In this document: positions 11,476 to 22,322 of the stretch, in pieces
Position numbering within the stretch: position 1 is the stretch's first letter
Layout: every line of letters starts with the position of its first letter
From: Cylindrodendrum hubeiense
Lineage: Eukaryota > Ascomycota > Sordariomycetes > Hypocreales > Nectriaceae
Length of the DNA: 64,000 nt
Assembly (NCBI GenBank): GCA_014621425.1
Contig: JAANBB010000088.1
Span: 1-64,000 of the forward strand
Reading direction: 5' to 3'
Made by a program: the position numbers and the translations under genes
Notes under the pieces: generated by a model
What the model saw: only the letters and a program-made list of their open reading frames with translations
Databases searched by the model: none
What the model was told of the DNA's origin: nothing

Positions 11476-13060
11476 GGCGACAAGCTTGAATGAAGCGCCG
11501 TGTGGTAATGACAATGACATAGAATAGATCAAATGATCAGCGGAAAATCAAGTCCTTTATGTTCATGTCTTCCCCCTCACGATTTTGCACATGCAACGCT
11601 GATCGGCCCGTTTTAAAGTCAAGCGCTCTCGTAGTGTTTCAATGTCGTCCAAAGGATTCTCTTGCAGCGTGGCATGTGGCTCAACCAGGCCATCCCATTG
11701 CGGGGACCCTTTGCGCTATACTGGGAGAGGCAGAACGAATGAGCTAATTCCACGACCCCTGTCACATTTGTTTTCGTGCCTTCCTAAAGCGTCTGCCGAT
11801 CCGTCGCATCTAAATATCGCGGACTTTACAGCCCTTCCTCTTCGTACGATTTCCTTTTTTTAAGCGAAGACGAACCAGCTTGCGGAACCTGTTAACTCCG
11901 CTAGCCTATGTAACTTGTTCTTGAAGCCACGACAAATTTAGTGGCAAGGACTCTACCTGCTGACGTCTCACCCGCCCTAGCCCTATCCTGCGTCGGAGCG
12001 GGGATCTGCAGTGTTGTTGCTATTCTTTGTGACCGAGCCAGCTTGTCTCTCACTTTAAAATTGGCCAATAGGCTCATCGCCGTATTTTAAGTCTATACGG
12101 TGGAGCAACGGTAATCAAGACCACCCATTGACATTGACGTCTTCTCATGCACGGGGCAATCGTCCATAGACAGACGATAACATAGCGCTCAGCCTAGCCT
12201 AGGATAGGCAGTAAGTGCTTGCAGTATGACCGCACTCTTGAGATTCCAATAGCTAGTCTTGTAGATTCTAGTTATTAAATTCATACACACAATGCTACAA
12301 GTTTTTGATTTTATTATTCATCAACCCCAAACACCAGCCTGTTCGTTTTGAATATGTTATACCTTCATTTTGCACATGAGGTTTTATGCTATTACGACAT
12401 CTTGTTTTTATTCCCAAGTGGATTGCTCTCAATAATGTCAAAAGTCAGACTAAATCGCAGGATGATGTGGACACCTCCGTCACCCATTTCTGGGCTGATA
12501 TCACATGTCAGCTGTGTTTCGCTGACCCCGCATTCAAAGGTGGTGATGGAGACCGAACTCCTCCGTCCTTTACCCTATACCAACTCTCCAATTATTTGAA
12601 GAAGAAAAATAAATGGGTGTTTTCTTGACGACCAAAATGCTGGGGATGTGATAATAGGGCGTGAATTTGAAGATCAAAAGGAACACGCAGGCACCATCAA
12701 GTTACCACTTAGAATCTCATTGTAACACGAAACTCAAGCGACATCTTAGTTAGCAACGCCGGCAGCCCAGCCTCAGCTCGGCCCAGGTCAACTCAAGCTC
12801 AGTAGTAGCACAGTGTAGAGTAATAGGGGCTCGACCTTGGATATGGAATGGAATTCGATGTTTGAGTTCCGTGTTCAAGTACATTGGTATCTAACATAGT
12901 ACCTAACTTCTATTTACTATTCATCCTTTTTGTCGTAACATCATCAAGAAAACCCTCTCATGGATCTCAGTGCCGAGCAAAAAACGGCAGGATTGACGAG
13001 TTGGCTTCTTTTGGGTACTCAGCCAGAACCTTGGCTGCTTTCAGTTCATTCTTTTCGCAA
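11476..13060. other. Gene-less stretch of 1.6 kb
   Basis: No supported coding sequence. The part nearest 11475 is the promoter side of the NPP1 gene. Scattered open frames (11559-11863, 12348-12628, 12884-13255) have no motifs; the last overlaps the 3' end of the MFS gene on the other strand. Confidence 0.5.
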
Positions 13061-14588
13061 CTAGACCTTAACCATCAACTTTTTGGACAACCTGATTCTC
13101 ATGGCCCCGATAAAAATCGCCGCTGTCAGGGCCATTGCTCCAGCCCAGAAGATGGCGGGACGATACGGCTTAGATCCGGCCTGTCTTCCACCAAATGCAT
13201 CAAGCATGTATCCAGCGATCGGAGCACCCTGCAAGTGAAGTTAGATGAGTTCTAGTAAGACGAGGATTTTAAGATTGACGTACCATCATAAAGCCGCCGA
13301 CCCAGCCGGTGACAATAAATCCCATCGCAGCGGCAACTCTGGTCGAGCCAAAAGTATTTCCAACCGTCGTGGGCATTGCTGAGAAGAATGCGCCGCTCGA
13401 CATTCCATTGACGATAACGAAAGCGACAAGTGTTCCGATGGATGTCGAGAATGGCCACATGACTAAGATGGTCAACGCATTTATCGTCAATGCCGAGAAC
13501 AAGGCGTTCACTGCTCCAATTCTATCACTCAACAACCCGGAGCTAATCCTCCCAATGGCCGATGAGAAGTTAAAGCCCGCAACGAGGTAAGCGCCCGTCC
13601 TCGACTCCAACCCGAGGGAACGACTGTAAAGAGGGATAAAGAAGGGCGGCACCAGAAGGGGGAATGAGCCAATGGCGCCTCCAACGAACAAAAGAATGAA
13701 GTTGATGTTACGGAAGAGACTCCAGTCGAGGTATCTGTTCGGCATTTTCCGACGCTCTTGCACGAGCCAAGCAGCTGGCAGACCGATGCCAAGAATGAGG
13801 AATCCAAGAATCCGAAAGGTCCACGCAGGGCCCACCGCCTCGACGAGAGAGTTCATGGCAAGGCTTGTCACGGCACCTCCTAGGCCACCGGCAGCAAATA
13901 CAATGCCGTTGGCGAGACCGCGTTTCTTGGAGAACCATTGGGCTGGGGCAACAGATGCAGTCTAGTCAATGCGTTAGTCTGATCATCAACAACACATTGT
14001 GACGAAGGATGGTAAACCCCAACGGAATGAAAGGAACAGGGAGAAAATTACCATAAAGCAGAGGCCATTTCCTATCCCAAACAATACTCCGGCTGTTGCA
14101 AAAAGCCCACCGACAGTGTGTGTTGTAAACCCAGCGAGAATCTCTCCAAGTCCCAGCATCACAACACCAATCATACACGTGTATCGAGACCCGAGAAGCC
14201 CGCTGATCTTGGCTGTGATGAGTGCCATGGCAGAGACCATCGCTGTGGCAACTGAGCCGACAAACGACAGAGACGCGGCTGATCCCACGTCATCTTCCAC
14301 GAGCGCCGTCTGGATCACACCCCAAGAGTAGCTGGTGCCCATAAACCAGTACGTCAGGATGGCGCACCCGAGAACGACGACCCAGCCGCGACCGCCATCG
14401 GGGGCTTCGAGGTCGGCGAGTCGCGATGCTTCTAGCACAGGGTCTTTTATGGAGCCTTCACGGGAGGAATCGGTCGTGTTGGAAGGGTTTTCGCGTTGGG
14501 TGAGTAATCCCTCGCCAGGGGGTTTGAGTTGTCGAGAGGTTGCTGTGGCAGTTGCCGATTCAAGTTCAGTCATCGTTATTGTCGCCAT
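13061..14588 (-). CDS. MFS transporter, monocarboxylate-transporter (MCT/SLC16)-like
   Basis: Three exons, 14052-14588, 13284-13961 and 13061-13228. Introns are 90 and 55 nt, both in phase 0, giving 460 aa. A hydrophilic Ser/Thr-rich N-terminus of about 65 residues precedes APDGGRGWVVVLG, the conserved [D/E]GG-x-GW motif at TM1 of the MCT family. Then come about 12 helices, with LSDRIGAVN in the loop between TM8 and TM9. MCT-like fungal carriers move monocarboxylates, riboflavin or other organic acids across the plasma membrane; the substrate here is not known. It is transcribed divergently from the cis-aconitate-decarboxylase-like gene, 3.75 kb away, with the copia relic in between. A role in organic-acid export is a context-based inference. 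Confidence 0.88.
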
Positions 14589-16379
14589 GATTGCTCGTTG
14601 TTTGAAAGTTTAATGTCTGAGAATAATGGTTTACGCCAAGACTGCCACCAAAGCCATCAAGAACCGATTGTCCCGCCATCACGTCGTTTTTATTAATCTC
14701 CACGGTCATATCCATACCATCAATCGACCCACTGAGAAAATTTCACAGTCTTATCATGTATCCATTATCCCACGCTGTCCCACTTGTTGTTGTTGAATGC
14801 AGCGCAGGAGGCGGCGAGATAAGTTGGTTGCACACGCCTTAAGAATTCATTCCGCATTCCGCACTGCTTGTCTAGCCGATGTTTGCCGTACCGCGTTAAA
14901 CCGAGAGACCCATATAGATATGATCCAGAGCATCCATTGGCGACGGTAGATAAAGAGTGGTGCGACGGTGGGTCCTGGCGATGGATCTCGAGCTGACAAG
15001 GGTATCACGAACTCGACTTTTATGACTGCCACGGCGCTCTTCCGTTCAGCAATACAGGGGGCATGTCAAATGACACCAAAATGTGACGTTTTCTGTCGTA
15101 AACAGGCCAGGCGGCTTAAAAAATCCCATGAAATTGTCCTGACGCTTGATAAGCCGGGCCCACTTCTCGTCAAGCTCGTCTTCAGTTCACGAGTCGTGCT
15201 CACGGGCGGCTCCGCGTTGGTTTTAGCACAGCAGAGCCTCAGTCGCTACATCATCGATAAGTGGCCAGAGACGGATGTGTCTGCAGGTAAATAACGCTAA
15301 TTAGGGAGATTATGCAAGCCTAAGCCTGCCTTGGTGAAAGTTGCTAACTCTCTGTTAGTCAGCTGTCGGGTCTCAGACTACACGCGTCTGCCAATCCTTC
15401 TTTGCCCAGGATTGTCATTCGTTTCGTAACGTTTTCCCGTCCTGGGTCACCCGCTGCTTGATCTCACTCATTCTCCACCCAATACTTTTGTCCCTTGTCA
15501 GATACATCGATCTCCCCATCAAGCAGGGAAAGTACCGCTCCAATCATCTCTCGCGCTTCAACCCTTGAGAGCCCAGTCGCCATTCTAAATCGAAATCGCC
15601 GTGCAAGCTCGCTCCCACGGGGGTGTTCGGCAAGGTTCTCTCCCCCATTACCCCTCGGACTTTCGGCTAAGAGTTTATCCTCCACAATAAGGCTTGGAGG
15701 ACCATCATACAACTCGCCCATGTCAGTACTGAACAGTAAAAGGCCGAATGTCTCGCACGCTAGATCGAATCGGGAAAACTGTTAATCAATTACGGTAGTG
15801 GTAGTGTGGTCCTTGTCGACGAAAAACGATCTTCCTTTTCATCCACGTGGCTGAGAACGAACCTCATCATGAGCGTTGTGGCTGCGGCCAATGTGGTTGC
15901 AGCCCTGTTTCGGAGTAGTCTGTAAAAGAGGAGCGCCTCCTGGAGGCATTATTAATAGAATGACCTATTGGTAATTGAATGAAGATAAAGACCTGTGATA
16001 GAGAGAATATAATCGCGTGGTGTAGTAAATAACCCGCATTTCCTAAGCGATACGAACCGATTGCTTGCGACAGCCCCCTTGGCAGTGCCACCACCGTGTG
16101 AAAGGAGTATAAAAACTTGGTGACTGCTGCAGCGGCGTATTTACGTGTATTGTCCGTAAACATGCGCCATCTGTTAGCTGTTGCCGGGTGGGCGGCGTAC
16201 AAGGGTAAGTCAACTACTGTGTTGGAGATCCTTGGACTTCGGGGATGTGAGGCATTACTGTGAATTGATCTAAGGGATATTAAGGCGGGATGGCTTCAAC
16301 AGAGAATTTCACTCTATTCTAAGACTATTGACTTAACCCTATTAACCAGTCTCAGAGTCTGATAGGTAGGATTGGAGAT
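14589..16379. other. Gene-less stretch upstream of the copia relic
   Basis: No supported gene. A minus-strand frame at 15464-15721 is open upstream of its ATG but matches nothing I recognise. The first few hundred bases form the MFS gene promoter. Confidence 0.4.
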
Positions 16380-17690
16380 CGACGTTAAAAATCGTATCCT
16401 CTGTACTATCATTAGTAGCAGATATTATACATTCATCAACACTAGATTAGATCATCAAGTCATAATGAAAATACTCCTGGATACAGAAAGACTGAAAGGA
16501 TCCTACTGACCCAGAAATATCTATACACACTGCGGGAATTCCCTCTCATTTAGCAGGAAGAGCTTACAAGGGCACTCCAAGAGTTGGGAATTGAGCCTGT
16601 CTTACACAAGCCCTACCGTATGACCAGAGGAGGTATTATACTTTTCTTGTATATAAACGATATCATCTTTGCTTATCAAAGGAACAGGATCTAGGGAGTC
16701 TAGATGACCGTTACCGAGCTCAAAGGTCGATATAACCTAAGAGACAGAGAAGATCTTCAATAGTTCCTAGGGATAAAGATTATACAAGACCGAATAGAAA
16801 GATATATCTGATTATCCCAATCCTCCTATCTAACTAAGATAGCTAACCTTGCGGAAGACCTAGACCAACGCCACGATATGCCGACGAAAAGAGAGACTCC
16901 AAGACGATCAGACGGGCGGGCTACGATTCCATCAATCTGAAGATACCAATGCAAGGCCGGATCGATCCTGTACACGGTTGTGATGACCCGGCCAGATGTG
17001 GTCTTTCCAATCTCTCAGCTAGCTAGGTTCAATTCGAACCCAGGATCGGAACATCATCAAGCTGCGGATAGGGTCCTTCTGTATCTTGGAAAGACCAACA
17101 GCCTAGCTCTTTAATTCGGCCAAGATGATAGGTCTTTGTAGGTAGCGATGCATCTTTCGCAGGCAATCTAAAAGACCGGAAAAGCTCTCAAGCCTATGTC
17201 ATGAGGCTGTTCGGAGGGACGATCGGATGGCGGGCAATAAGCAAACAACAGTCACGATGTTAACCGCCGAGGCCGAGATACTAGCTCTATCATAAGAAGC
17301 CAAGGAAGCTATGCTCATTTCACGGCTGATCAAAGAGCTAGGGATCCGACTGGAAGAGGAGAATATCCATCTTCAATGCGACAAGCAGTAGACCACCCGG
17401 CTTGTGCACAAGGACATCAATAAGCTGCAGAAGAAGCTACTGCATGTTGATATACACAACTACTGGCTGAGGCAGGAAGCTCAGAGAGATAGGATCCAGG
17501 TGGAAGATACAGTATCTGATCAGATGATCGCAGAAAGGCTCACAAAGACCCTCAGCAACACAGCATTTGGGAAGTGTGTGGATCAGCTAAGTCTAGTAGA
17601 TATCTCAGGTCATCTAGACTAAAAGAAGCTGAAAGAGCTGAAGGAAGAAGACAAAGTCTGAAGACAGCAACTTCATCGTAACCTGCTTCT

Positions 17691-17708
17691 GCTGGGGGGG
17701 GTGGGGGG
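17691..17708 (+). other. Polypurine tract of the copia relic
   Basis: G-rich run (GCTGGGGGGGGTGGGGGG type) immediately before the TGTTA start of the LTR, the expected site of plus-strand priming. Confidence 0.65.
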
Positions 17709-17911
17709 TGTTAAATTGAGACCGGATTTGTACGATCCTCTGATGTATCGATATCCTCATCTTAGTCAGAGGGGGTGTGAGATTGAGATAAAACCCCTGA
17801 TAGAAAAGAGGGACTCGAGGCCCTTAAGGATGAATACAATTATCATCTTCTGGATCCACACTCTATTGAACACTAAGAACCCTGATCTAATGTGCCGTAC
17901 GCAATCTAACA
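17709..17911 (+). repeat. 3' LTR of the copia relic (about 203 bp)
   Basis: Begins directly after the polypurine tract with TGTTAAATTG and ends CAATCTAACA. The two ends are inverted repeats apart from one G/A difference. TG...CA termini and position match a copia LTR. No second copy is seen in the window, so the element is 5' truncated. Confidence 0.75.
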
Positions 17912-18339
17912 GTAGCTACACCTAAAGAGATCGAGCGCATTGTACGAGCTGTCAAGAATGACAGGACACCCGCATCCAAGTTAATAACACTGTTGGTTCA
18001 GTAAAAAGGGGATTGCTCACTCTTTGGTGTCTAAGCAATTAGGCTGGCCTGAAAAACGGTGAGGTGCGAGATTATGTACGTAACTGAGACATTTGCAATT
18101 TTCGATCGATGCACTTAAATGGTTGGTCCAGGTAGTTCTGAGTCATCCATGTACTTAGAGCTGAATACATTAGTTTGCCGTTAGCTGATGATCATTTAAG
18201 AAGGCCCTTTTTCCTCTCCTTTTACGTTCGCTATTTTGTTTTACCATCGTTCTTCACTTCCCCTCTCTTGTGAACACAAACACTTACGCTTCTTTCTGTT
18301 TTCTCGTTTTTCACCGTTTGATAAAAGAGACTGACTATC
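17912..18339. other. Spacer with a possible LINE reverse-transcriptase scrap, then promoter of the MmgE/PrpD gene
   Basis: Directly after the LTR one frame reads TPKEIERIVRAVKND (about 17919-17963), similar to the pre-catalytic TPEEIE-x(n)-K-x-D-K-A-P segment of Tad-type LINE reverse transcriptases. It ends within about 90 bases. The remainder is a pyrimidine-rich leader (18205-18330) typical of a fungal promoter. Confidence 0.3.
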
Positions 18340-19860
18340 ATGGAATCGACTGACACTCCACGACCGGTCACGAGAGAGCTGTGCGAGTGGATTTCCAGCT
18401 TGTCGTTGTCTGATATCCCCACGGAAAAAGTGACTCGAGTCAAGTACTTGATTCTCGATGGATTGGCTTGTGCCCTGATCGCGGCCCGTCTTCCCTGGTC
18501 TGAAGCCGCCGTCAAGGGCGTTCTCACGATGGAGTCGTCGGGCCGCTGTGGAATTATTGGATGGGACAAGGTAACCTCTTCCTTGACGGCTCGAAGCGAG
18601 AACACTGACTCAGATTTGAAACATTAGAAAACCGGGCCCCTGGCGGCCGCGCTCTTGAATAGTACTTTTATTCAAGGATTTGAGTTGGATGACTACCATA
18701 GCGGGGCGCCGATCCACTCTAGCTCCATTGTTCTCCCGACGTTGCTGGCTGCGGTCGAGCACTGTGATGTCTCAACAGATGAGCAACCACTGGTTGGTGG
18801 TGCCGAGTTCCTCCTCGCAGCGATTGTGGGCTACGAAACAGGTCCTCGGGTTGGTCTTGGTGTCTACGGCATCGAGGTGTTGACTCATGGGTGGCATTCC
18901 GGTGCCATCTTTGGCCCTGCTGCGTCGGCGGCCACGGCAGCGAAGCTATTTCAGCTGCCGGCCAGCACAATCGAAGACGCCATTGGCATCGCTTGCACGC
19001 AAGCCGGCGGCCTCATGTCTGCGCAGTACGAGAGCACCGCTAAGCGGATGCAGCACGGCTTTGCTACTCGCAATGGCCTGTTCGCCGCCTTTATGGCGCG
19101 GAACGGGTATACGGGCATCAAGCAGGTGCTCGAGCGCCCCTACGGCGGGTTTCTCAGCAACTTTAGCCTGGGAAATGGACGAACCCCAGCCTACGTGCCT
19201 GGTGAGGTGGTTAATGGACTGGGAGAGAGGTGGGAAATCGACCGGATTGTGGTCAAGCCATACGCGTCTGTGGCCACGACGCACAGCACGATCGACGCAC
19301 TCATGGCCCTGCAGACCCGATATCCCACCCAAATGGCCGCAGTGCATCAAATCCGCCGCATCAGAGTGGAGATGTCTGAAGTGTCCTTCAAGAAATGCGG
19401 CTGGACACCTAGGCGGCCACTAACTCCGACCGGAGCACAGATGTCGGCCACGTACGCGGCGGCCATGCAACTGTTGGAAGGAGAGGTTCAGGCGGCCCAG
19501 TTTGCGCCCGCACAGTTAGAACGGGACGATTTGTGGTCGCTTATGGACCGGATCCACTGCGAGCAGAACATGGAATTGGAGTCTTTCCAGCAACGTGTCC
19601 ATGTCGAACTGGACGGGCAGGCCGCGCCACTAACCGAGTTTGTGACCGCTCCTCGCGGCAACGGGGTTCCTCTTTCCAACCAAGACATCTTAGATAAGTG
19701 GCGGCGCCTCACGGCAGATGTGATTGACTCGGAGCGGCAGGCAGCCATTGAGAGGATTGTGTTGCAGTTAGAGACAGTGCAGGATGTGCGGCAACTGGCT
19801 CGCTTGCTCTCTGGGCGCACCGGGAACATATTTGAAGCGGGGTATAAGACTAAGCTGTAA
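18340..19860 (+). CDS. MmgE/PrpD-family protein, cis-aconitate decarboxylase-like
   Basis: Two exons, 18340-18570 and 18628-19860, with a 57-nt phase-0 intron give 487 aa, close to the 490 aa of Aspergillus terreus CadA. The sequence follows the CadA pattern over its length. It has KYLILDGLACA and ARLPWSEA early, then TGPLAAALLNSTFIQG, ELDDYHSGAPIHSSSIVLP (Asp and His of the active-site pocket), GIACTQAGGLMSAQY, KRMQHGFATRNG (catalytic-pocket Lys and His) and VLERPYGGFL. Later come KPYASVATTHS (another pocket Lys and His) and GAQMSATYA. CAD converts cis-aconitate to itaconate and CO2; the paralogue PrpD dehydrates 2-methylcitrate. I favour the CAD branch, but the VKPYASVATTH region differs from CadA and the substrate is unproven. 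The intron sits right after WDK. Confidence 0.85.
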
Positions 19861-20137
19861 TTAGAGGTGCAGTACTCCTATCGACTCGTTAATTTGGCAC
19901 ACCTCAGCGCCTCGAGGAATTGGTTAACTCCCTGAGCCAGCAGACCAAAGAGCTCGGGACGAGATTTTGGAACGGGTGCGCCAATTTATTGAGTCGTTAC
20001 GGTATCCTAAAGCATGGGTTAGGGCGCGGCCAAGAAGTCCATTAAAATTGATTCAACCCGCATTCTCTTCATTAGTCCACGTTCTCCCTCGGGGCTTTCA
20101 GCCACCTCACGTAAGTCATCTATCAGCTGGTACAGTG

Positions 20138-20905
20138 CTATTCTGCCTCCTCGTGGTTCTCATTCTCCCCAGTCCCGCTCTTGACATCAAACAAGGGGTC
20201 CACAGGCAATACCACGCCCCAGTACTTGTGCAGGCGCTCTCTCAGCAATTCATACGACGAACCGACCCGTAGAACCTTCATGTGTTCAAAGTCGATGATA
20301 GTCGAAGGTCGTCCACCATAGACATGATATCGCTGCAATCCATAATCTACAATAATGTCGGCCGCGTCCCTGATTTCCGGGTCGATATCATCCACTCGAA
20401 ACCTTTGCCCCGTCCCCGTGAGATTGGCGCTGGATCCCACAACGATCTCTCCGATTTCGTCGTTCAGCCGGCCCAGCTCGGCCAGCAGAGATCCGCCTCC
20501 GATATAGATACCCAGCGTCCCATCCTTGGTCGTCTTTTCCAATGTCACCGATGAGAGCCGTTGGATGATGGGATGATCCGCTCGAAACGGGGCCACAACA
20601 CAAAACGACATGTCCAGATCCTGATGCAAGGTCCGGATCATCTCTAGCTTTTCGTCGGGCAGAATGTGAAGCTTGTGGTGGAGTTGGTAGCTTCCAATAA
20701 ATGCCTGCGCATGGCCCGGCCGACGCCTTTTTGCAGCAAATGCCTTTTCGACGGCTTTGGTCGAAGTCGCCATCAATGCATAGCCGACTTCAGTAGGTAC
20801 AAGGGCCACACCTCCGTTTTGGAGAACCTTGAATACACGAAGGGCGTCATCTCGAGCATTCGGATGGCTGCCCGGGATTGGAATGACTTTGGATTGCGCC
20901 GTCAT
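20138..20905 (-). CDS. Stand-alone YrdC/Sua5-domain protein
   Basis: Single exon, 255 aa from the ATG at 20905. The frame is open further upstream but that part is low-complexity and reads like leader. YrdC-fold signatures are present: ALVPTEVGYALMA (the PT-D/E-T/V-x-Y-x-L substrate strand), AAKRRRPGHAQAFIG (the K-x-R basic loop), and GEIVVGSSANLTGTGQRF (the S-S-A-N-x-[ST]-G nucleotide loop). TsaC/Sua5 proteins make threonylcarbamoyl-AMP for tRNA t6A37. Housekeeping fungal Sua5 has an extra C-terminal domain and is longer, so this short form in a metabolic neighbourhood is more likely a specialised relative. It lies between the CAD-like and racemase-like genes. Its role there is unknown. Confidence 0.85.
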   Translation of the reverse strand: MTAQSKVIPIPGSHPNARDDALRVFKVLQNGGVALVPTEVGYALMATSTKAVEKAFAAKRRRPGHAQAFIGSYQLHHKLHILPDEKLEMIRTLHQDLDMSFCVVAPFRADHPIIQRLSSVTLEKTTKDGTLGIYIGGGSLLAELGRLNDEIGEIVVGSSANLTGTGQRFRVDDIDPEIRDAADIIVDYGLQRYHVYGGRPSTIIDFEHMKVLRVGSSYELLRERLHKYWGVVLPVDPLFDVKSGTGENENHEEAE

Positions 20906-22322
20906 GATAGAGATAAGAAGGTAGTATAAACGATAGTGGAAGAGAAGAAAACTGATATTATGAAGTAAAAAAGCAGTTGTGTTAAGTCTGATATGTACAG
21001 ACACTAGCCTACAACCCGGACTTTGATCTTCCCTTGCATAAACCCCCCTCCCCCCAAGATCATTTGGTGGAACCTCGGGCAGATCCGGAGTTTGAACAGG
21101 GAATGGACGATTTAGTTCACCCCTAAGATCGGGCTTGTGGAGGCAGCCAGCAGCCCAGCCAGCCGCCCAGCCAGCCACTTCACGGCACTTCCAATATCAG
21201 TCTGCCCAATAACGGCCCTGCCATGGAAAGTTGGAGTCTTGTGCTCCAAAGGATATCATCCATATGTGACCTGTCAAATGGACCGTCTGCGCGCAGATTG
21301 GTCCCGCTTTCCCAATGTCGTCATGGCCTCTTTGCTGAGATGTCTGACCATTTTAGTACGTCAGGTGGCTTGAGACATACTTAAGGGTACAAGTAAGCAA
21401 TACGAAACTGAAACCCACTTTCGATCATCTCGATGGCCCACAATATGACGCATCTTGCACAAAGCTATAAAGCTGCACAAGCGAGATAAATGCAACCCTC
21501 CTCTTCAGCAAAATGTCCCTGTGGGGTGTTACGCTCATAGACCTTCGCTCTGAGGGAATCCGGGAGACGGAAACCATCCTGAAAGACTGAAAAGTGTATC
21601 AGAAGGCCGCCTCCCTATTATTTTCTCAGAAACCTTTCGTTGTACTAGACCTAGCTTCATTCCCGCTAAAAGAAGTCGCCGGACTGCTAGAATGGTAAAT
21701 CTAGTATCCCCGTTCTCCCTGAAGCACCCCGGCTTCCAAAAAAGAAATTGACAAGGTAAATCTGCCTCTCATATGCATATAAGGTATAACTTGTTGAGTT
21801 ATCTAGCTGGCCCCCTAGTAGGCCCCTTATGGAGGAGGGGGTATACCCCTCGTATAATTTACCTATATGTTACGGAACGCGATATGGCAAGAGGCGCGGA
21901 AGCCTCCAGGGATAAGGTGCCTTACAGTCTTGTGGCTGCCAGACTCATTAATGGAGGATGCACCTGATTGCCCGAGGACTTTCGTGGGGCAGAAGCAAAG
22001 CAATCTATCGGAAACCCTCGGAAAATCCGAGACATGTCTCTAACATGTCCCTGGGATTTCCTCGGGATTCCCTGGGTACATAATACTCGCGGAAATCCAG
22101 GGATTTGGGTGTTGTGTCAGACACGTGATTGGGTTATTGGCTTAATGGGCCTGGAATGCTGTGTGTTACACATAGGGTAATTTATTTAATGAGGGACCAG
22201 ATTGGCTATCGCAATTGATGATATTTACAGCTGTAATAGAGCCGGATTCTTCCCATCTCCGTCTGATCAGATAGATCATGATGTATATCTTCCATCGCGA
22301 GGGATATCCCGTTTAGTCAACT
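20906..22322. other. Gene-less stretch between YrdC and racemase-family genes
   Basis: No gene seen. It contains a C-rich run (about 21046-21055), a CAGC-rich patch (about 21135-21176) and the CGG-N5-CCG palindrome listed separately. Confidence 0.5.
22017..22031. promoter_or_regulatory. Candidate Zn2Cys6 operator, CTCGG-N5-CCGAG
   Basis: Perfect inverted repeat CTCGGAAAATCCGAG. CGG-Nx-CCG dyads are the classic target of Zn(II)2Cys6 dimers, and one such regulator is encoded at 24.2-26.8 kb. The site is about 1.1 kb upstream of the YrdC start and 290 bp beyond the racemase stop. Function is inferred only from the pattern. Confidence 0.3.

Larger units (their letters stand above)
16380..17911 (+). 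mobile_element. Ty1/copia LTR retrotransposon relic (3' half of pol plus 3' LTR), RIP-like decay
   Basis: Conceptual translation across stops and frameshifts gives copia polymerase segments in order. They are YTFINTRLDHQVIMK and PGYRK (about 16430-16475), the RT body with EELTRALQELGIEP (about 16558-16600), a degenerate YxDD box reading YIND (about 16650), and RNase H with SDASFAGNLKDRKSSQAY (about 17140-17200). They continue with TVTMLTAEAEILALS, KDINKLQKKLLHVDIHNYWLR and VSDQMIAERLTKTL (to about 17620). A purine tract of G-runs (17691-17708) precedes the 3' LTR. Several stops sit where CAA, CAG or TGG would be expected (for example LS-stop-EAK), and YVDD to YIND needs only G-to-A changes, as in RIP. 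The integrase, protease, gag and 5' LTR are missing or unrecognisable. Confidence 0.85.

Noticed and set aside
15464..15721. 85-residue minus-strand frame open also upstream of its ATG
   Set aside because: Composition is protein-like, but no family is recognised and no upstream exon with a start and donor could be assembled. It is not reported as a gene.
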